From Phycisphaerae bacterium (lineage in GTDB: Bacteria; Planctomycetota; Phycisphaerae; UBA1845; PWPN01): a stretch of 51,969 nt of DNA. Under the pieces are notes generated by a model. The model saw nothing but the letters and a program-made list of their open reading frames with translations. It was not told the DNA's origin and searched no databases. The translations under genes and the position numbers were made by a program. The stretch spans positions 1 to 51,969 of the forward strand of contig JAAXZI010000210.1 in NCBI GenBank assembly GCA_012719955.1, read 5' to 3'. Below are positions 50,252 through 51,969 of the stretch, piece after piece (position 1 is the stretch's first letter; each line of letters begins with the position of its first letter).

Positions 50252-51658
50252 TTATTCGTGCCGGCTGAACCAGGCCGTGGTGACCGTCTGAGCGAGAATT
50301 CGCATATCCATGCGCAGGCTCCAGTTGCGGGCGTAATAGAGGTCGTACTGGATGCGTTTGCGCAAGGGGCCGTTGTTGCCACGCAGCCCTTTGATCTGGG
50401 CGTAGCCGGTCATACCGGCCTTGATCTTATGACGCAGCATGTAATGGGGAATCTCGCCTTTGAACTTGGCGATGAACTCCGGCCGTTCCGGCCGAGGCCC
50501 GACCAGCGACATGTGCCCCGCCAGGACGTTGAACAGGTTGGGCAATTCGTCCAGGCTGGTTCGCCGGAGAAAGGCCCCCAGACGCGTCCGTCGAGGATCG
50601 TTGGGGAGGGCCCAGACCGGGCCGGTCCTCTCTTCGGCATCCACCCGCATGGTCCGAAACTTGAGCATGGTGAATTCCCGCCCATCCAGGCCCATCCGCC
50701 GCTGGCGATAGAGAACCGGGCCGGGGCTGGTCAGCTTGATCAGCACCGCAATCACCGCCATCGGAATAGCGGCGATCAGCAGGCAGGCACTTCCGACGGC
50801 CAAGTCGAAAACCCGCTTGGTAAAGGCGTTCCACCCGGACAAAGGGGACTGTCGCAGGGAAAGGATGGGCAGACCATCGAGTTCAGAAATGGTCGGCCGC
50901 ATGGCGTAAGAGGGATTGATCTCAGGGACCAGCCGGACGTCAACCATCGAAGGTTCGAGGGCCATGAGCACCTCGTTGGTTCGGTGGGCGTCCTGGGTAG
51001 GCAAGGCGATAAAAACCTGGTCAGCGGGCTGCTGCTGAAGAATCCGCTGAATGTCGCACAGGGGACCTTTGACCGGCAGGCCGCGCAGGGTTTTCCGGCA
51101 GCCGGGGCCGAGATCGTCCACAAAGTAGAGGACGTGAATGCCCATCCACGAGTTATTGCAAAGGGCATACAAAAGGGATTGAGCCGTCCGGCCCGTGCCG
51201 ACAATGACGGCCGTCCGTCGGTTCCAACCCTTCCGGCGGAGCGCCCCCAGGGTGATCCGCACGGTGGCCCGGAAAAGGACGAACAGGCTGGTGCCCACGA
51301 CCGCGTAGGTGCCGATGAACTGGCGCGAGATCTTATTGGTCGGGGGCAGCGCGTAATCAATGATGATGACGGCCACCACCGCGACGACGAAAGCCTTGAT
51401 GATGTCGCGGGCTTCTTCAAGTATCGAATGGTCCCGGCGGGGTCTGTACAGGCCGGTCACCGAGAAAATGAACAGGTGGCCGATGATCACCAGAGGCAGC
51501 AGGGCCAGGAAACGGCTGAGGGTGGGAACCCCCTTGAGTTCGTCCACCGGCAGCCAGTTGAAGCGCAGCCAGTAGCTACCCACCCAGGCAGCGGCAATGG
51601 CACAGGCATCCGCCACGGCCAGCAGGCTCACCATGAGTTGACTGTGCTGCTTGAGCAT
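50252..51658 (-). CDS. undecaprenyl-phosphate sugar-phosphate transferase (WcaJ/WbaP type)
   Basis: 468 residues: four N-terminal membrane helices, a Rossmann-like CoA-binding domain (TAVIVGTGRTAQSLLYAL), a further helix (FDLAVGSACLLIAAIPMAVIAVLI) and the catalytic domain with SPGPVLYRQRRMGLDGREF, MLKFRTMR, RTSLDELPNLFNVLAG and MSLVGPRPERPEF. The family transfers a sugar phosphate from a nucleotide sugar to the lipid carrier, the first step of exopolysaccharide or O-antigen assembly. It fits the porin-like gene upstream, though they are separated. Confidence 0.92.
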   Translation of the reverse strand: MLKQHSQLMVSLLAVADACAIAAAWVGSYWLRFNWLPVDELKGVPTLSRFLALLPLVIIGHLFIFSVTGLYRPRRDHSILEEARDIIKAFVVAVVAVIIIDYALPPTNKISRQFIGTYAVVGTSLFVLFRATVRITLGALRRKGWNRRTAVIVGTGRTAQSLLYALCNNSWMGIHVLYFVDDLGPGCRKTLRGLPVKGPLCDIQRILQQQPADQVFIALPTQDAHRTNEVLMALEPSMVDVRLVPEINPSYAMRPTISELDGLPILSLRQSPLSGWNAFTKRVFDLAVGSACLLIAAIPMAVIAVLIKLTSPGPVLYRQRRMGLDGREFTMLKFRTMRVDAEERTGPVWALPNDPRRTRLGAFLRRTSLDELPNLFNVLAGHMSLVGPRPERPEFIAKFKGEIPHYMLRHKIKAGMTGYAQIKGLRGNNGPLRKRIQYDLYYARNWSLRMDMRILAQTVTTAWFSRHE

Positions 51659-51760
51659 CTTCCCTGATCCCCGCCGGTCTGCTTCAGGAGTAGTCGCATG
51701 CGCTCCGATCCGCGCCTCGGTCGGAGCAGCCGTCGGCGCGACCGCACCATTGAACGCCCT

Positions 51761-51790
51761 ATTCTAGCTGTACAGGTGCTATCCGATCAA
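51761..51790 (-). promoter_or_regulatory. sigma-70-like promoter of the transferase gene
   Basis: On the minus strand TTGATC (51785-51790), an 18-base spacer and TAGAAT (51761-51766). Predicted leader about 95 bases. Confidence 0.5.
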
Positions 51791-51843
51791 ATTGCTTGCG
51801 TTTTATTGCACCCTCAACGAGGCGGCCAATCGCGGTAAGCGCC

Positions 51844-51969
51844 TTATCGTTGGCGGCTTACGTCCGTCAAGGCCGGGGTCTGGGAGGTGGCGAGTCTCCC
51901 CCGAGAGGGCCTGGGACTCACGCGCCCGGTAGGGGTGGCGGGGGCGGCGGCGGAGGTGCCGGTGGGTTC
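51844..51969 (-). other. possible C-terminus of a further minus-strand gene; Ala/Pro-rich
   Basis: A frame open from the window edge to TAA at 51844 reads Ala/Pro/Thr-rich. Other frames are also open for long stretches, so coding cannot be proved. The plus strand here is simple GGTGGCGGGGGCGGCGG-type sequence. Confidence 0.25.

Noticed and set aside
50243..51667. Long open frame opposite the sugar-phosphate transferase
   Set aside because: The minus-strand product has all family motifs, so the opposite frame is a shadow.

Overview
The window is high-GC bacterial chromosome with an outer membrane lifestyle: LPS-transport-like, porin-like, lipoprotein and Tat-secreted proteins. Together with the futalosine-type menaquinone genes, the Tat-exported Gfo/Idh/MocA dehydrogenase, Zn-ribbon membrane protein and many dispersed GC-rich hairpin repeats, this points to a member of the Planctomycetota or a close relative, probably a Phycisphaerae-like lineage. 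The taxon is an inference; there is no rRNA or other marker in the window. No tRNA, rRNA, CRISPR array, transposase or prophage was seen.

Layout. 1-3591: the 3' part of a very long LptC/LptA-like protein. 4223-5053: an odd lower-GC gene with Clp-N-like repeats. 5402-15627 (minus strand): a gene block for the late steps of menaquinone synthesis by the futalosine route (ubiD, menG, ubiX, ubiA/mqnP, mqnE), interleaved with a TPR membrane protein and a membrane glycosyltransferase-like protein and preceded by a Pro/Val-rich secreted protein. 15842-17658 (plus): riboflavin synthase and pdxA, overlapping by 4 bp. Flavin supply fits the block, because UbiX makes prenylated FMN for UbiD. 17710-20545 (minus): Zn-ribbon membrane protein and a DUF2723-like membrane protein. 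20898-21344: two very small cysteine-rich lipoproteins around a strong hairpin. 21539-25272: divergent NAD-epimerase and PfkB kinase, then a Tat-exported oxidoreductase. 25463-27619 (minus): an operon of macro-domain protein, dipeptide-epimerase-like enolase and double-ACT protein. 28049-34502 (plus): lipoprotein hydrolase, PAS-GAF-receiver sensor, bacterioferritin, metallophosphoesterase and GH127-like glycosidase.

34543-36086 is a small graveyard of toxin-antitoxin and immunity genes: an intact UPF0175 antitoxin, a DUF3368 toxin cut down to its first nine residues, a frameshifted SUKH gene and two coding-like scraps. 36556-39983 holds fhs, a lipoprotein and a HIT protein. At 39962-41369 a roughly 265-bp direct repeat covering the HIT/dgt junction brackets an inserted PIN toxin (interrupted by TAA) and its antitoxin; the intact dgt follows. 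42500-51658 holds a membrane-anchored degenerate Mrr-like protein, a tryptophanase-family lyase behind a good sigma-70 promoter, DAHP synthase, a Ca2+/H+ antiporter, an alginate-export-like porin, a Tyr/Arg/Gly secreted protein and an exopolysaccharide-initiating sugar-phosphate transferase.

The most unusual layer is the repeat content. Several short repeat families sit between genes, and at least two (inside fhs and inside a glycosyltransferase-like gene), possibly three (mqnE), lie in frame within essential-looking proteins. The second striking theme is decaying toxin-antitoxin modules, one of them carried inside a duplicated gene junction. All family assignments come from reading motifs by eye; no database search was run.
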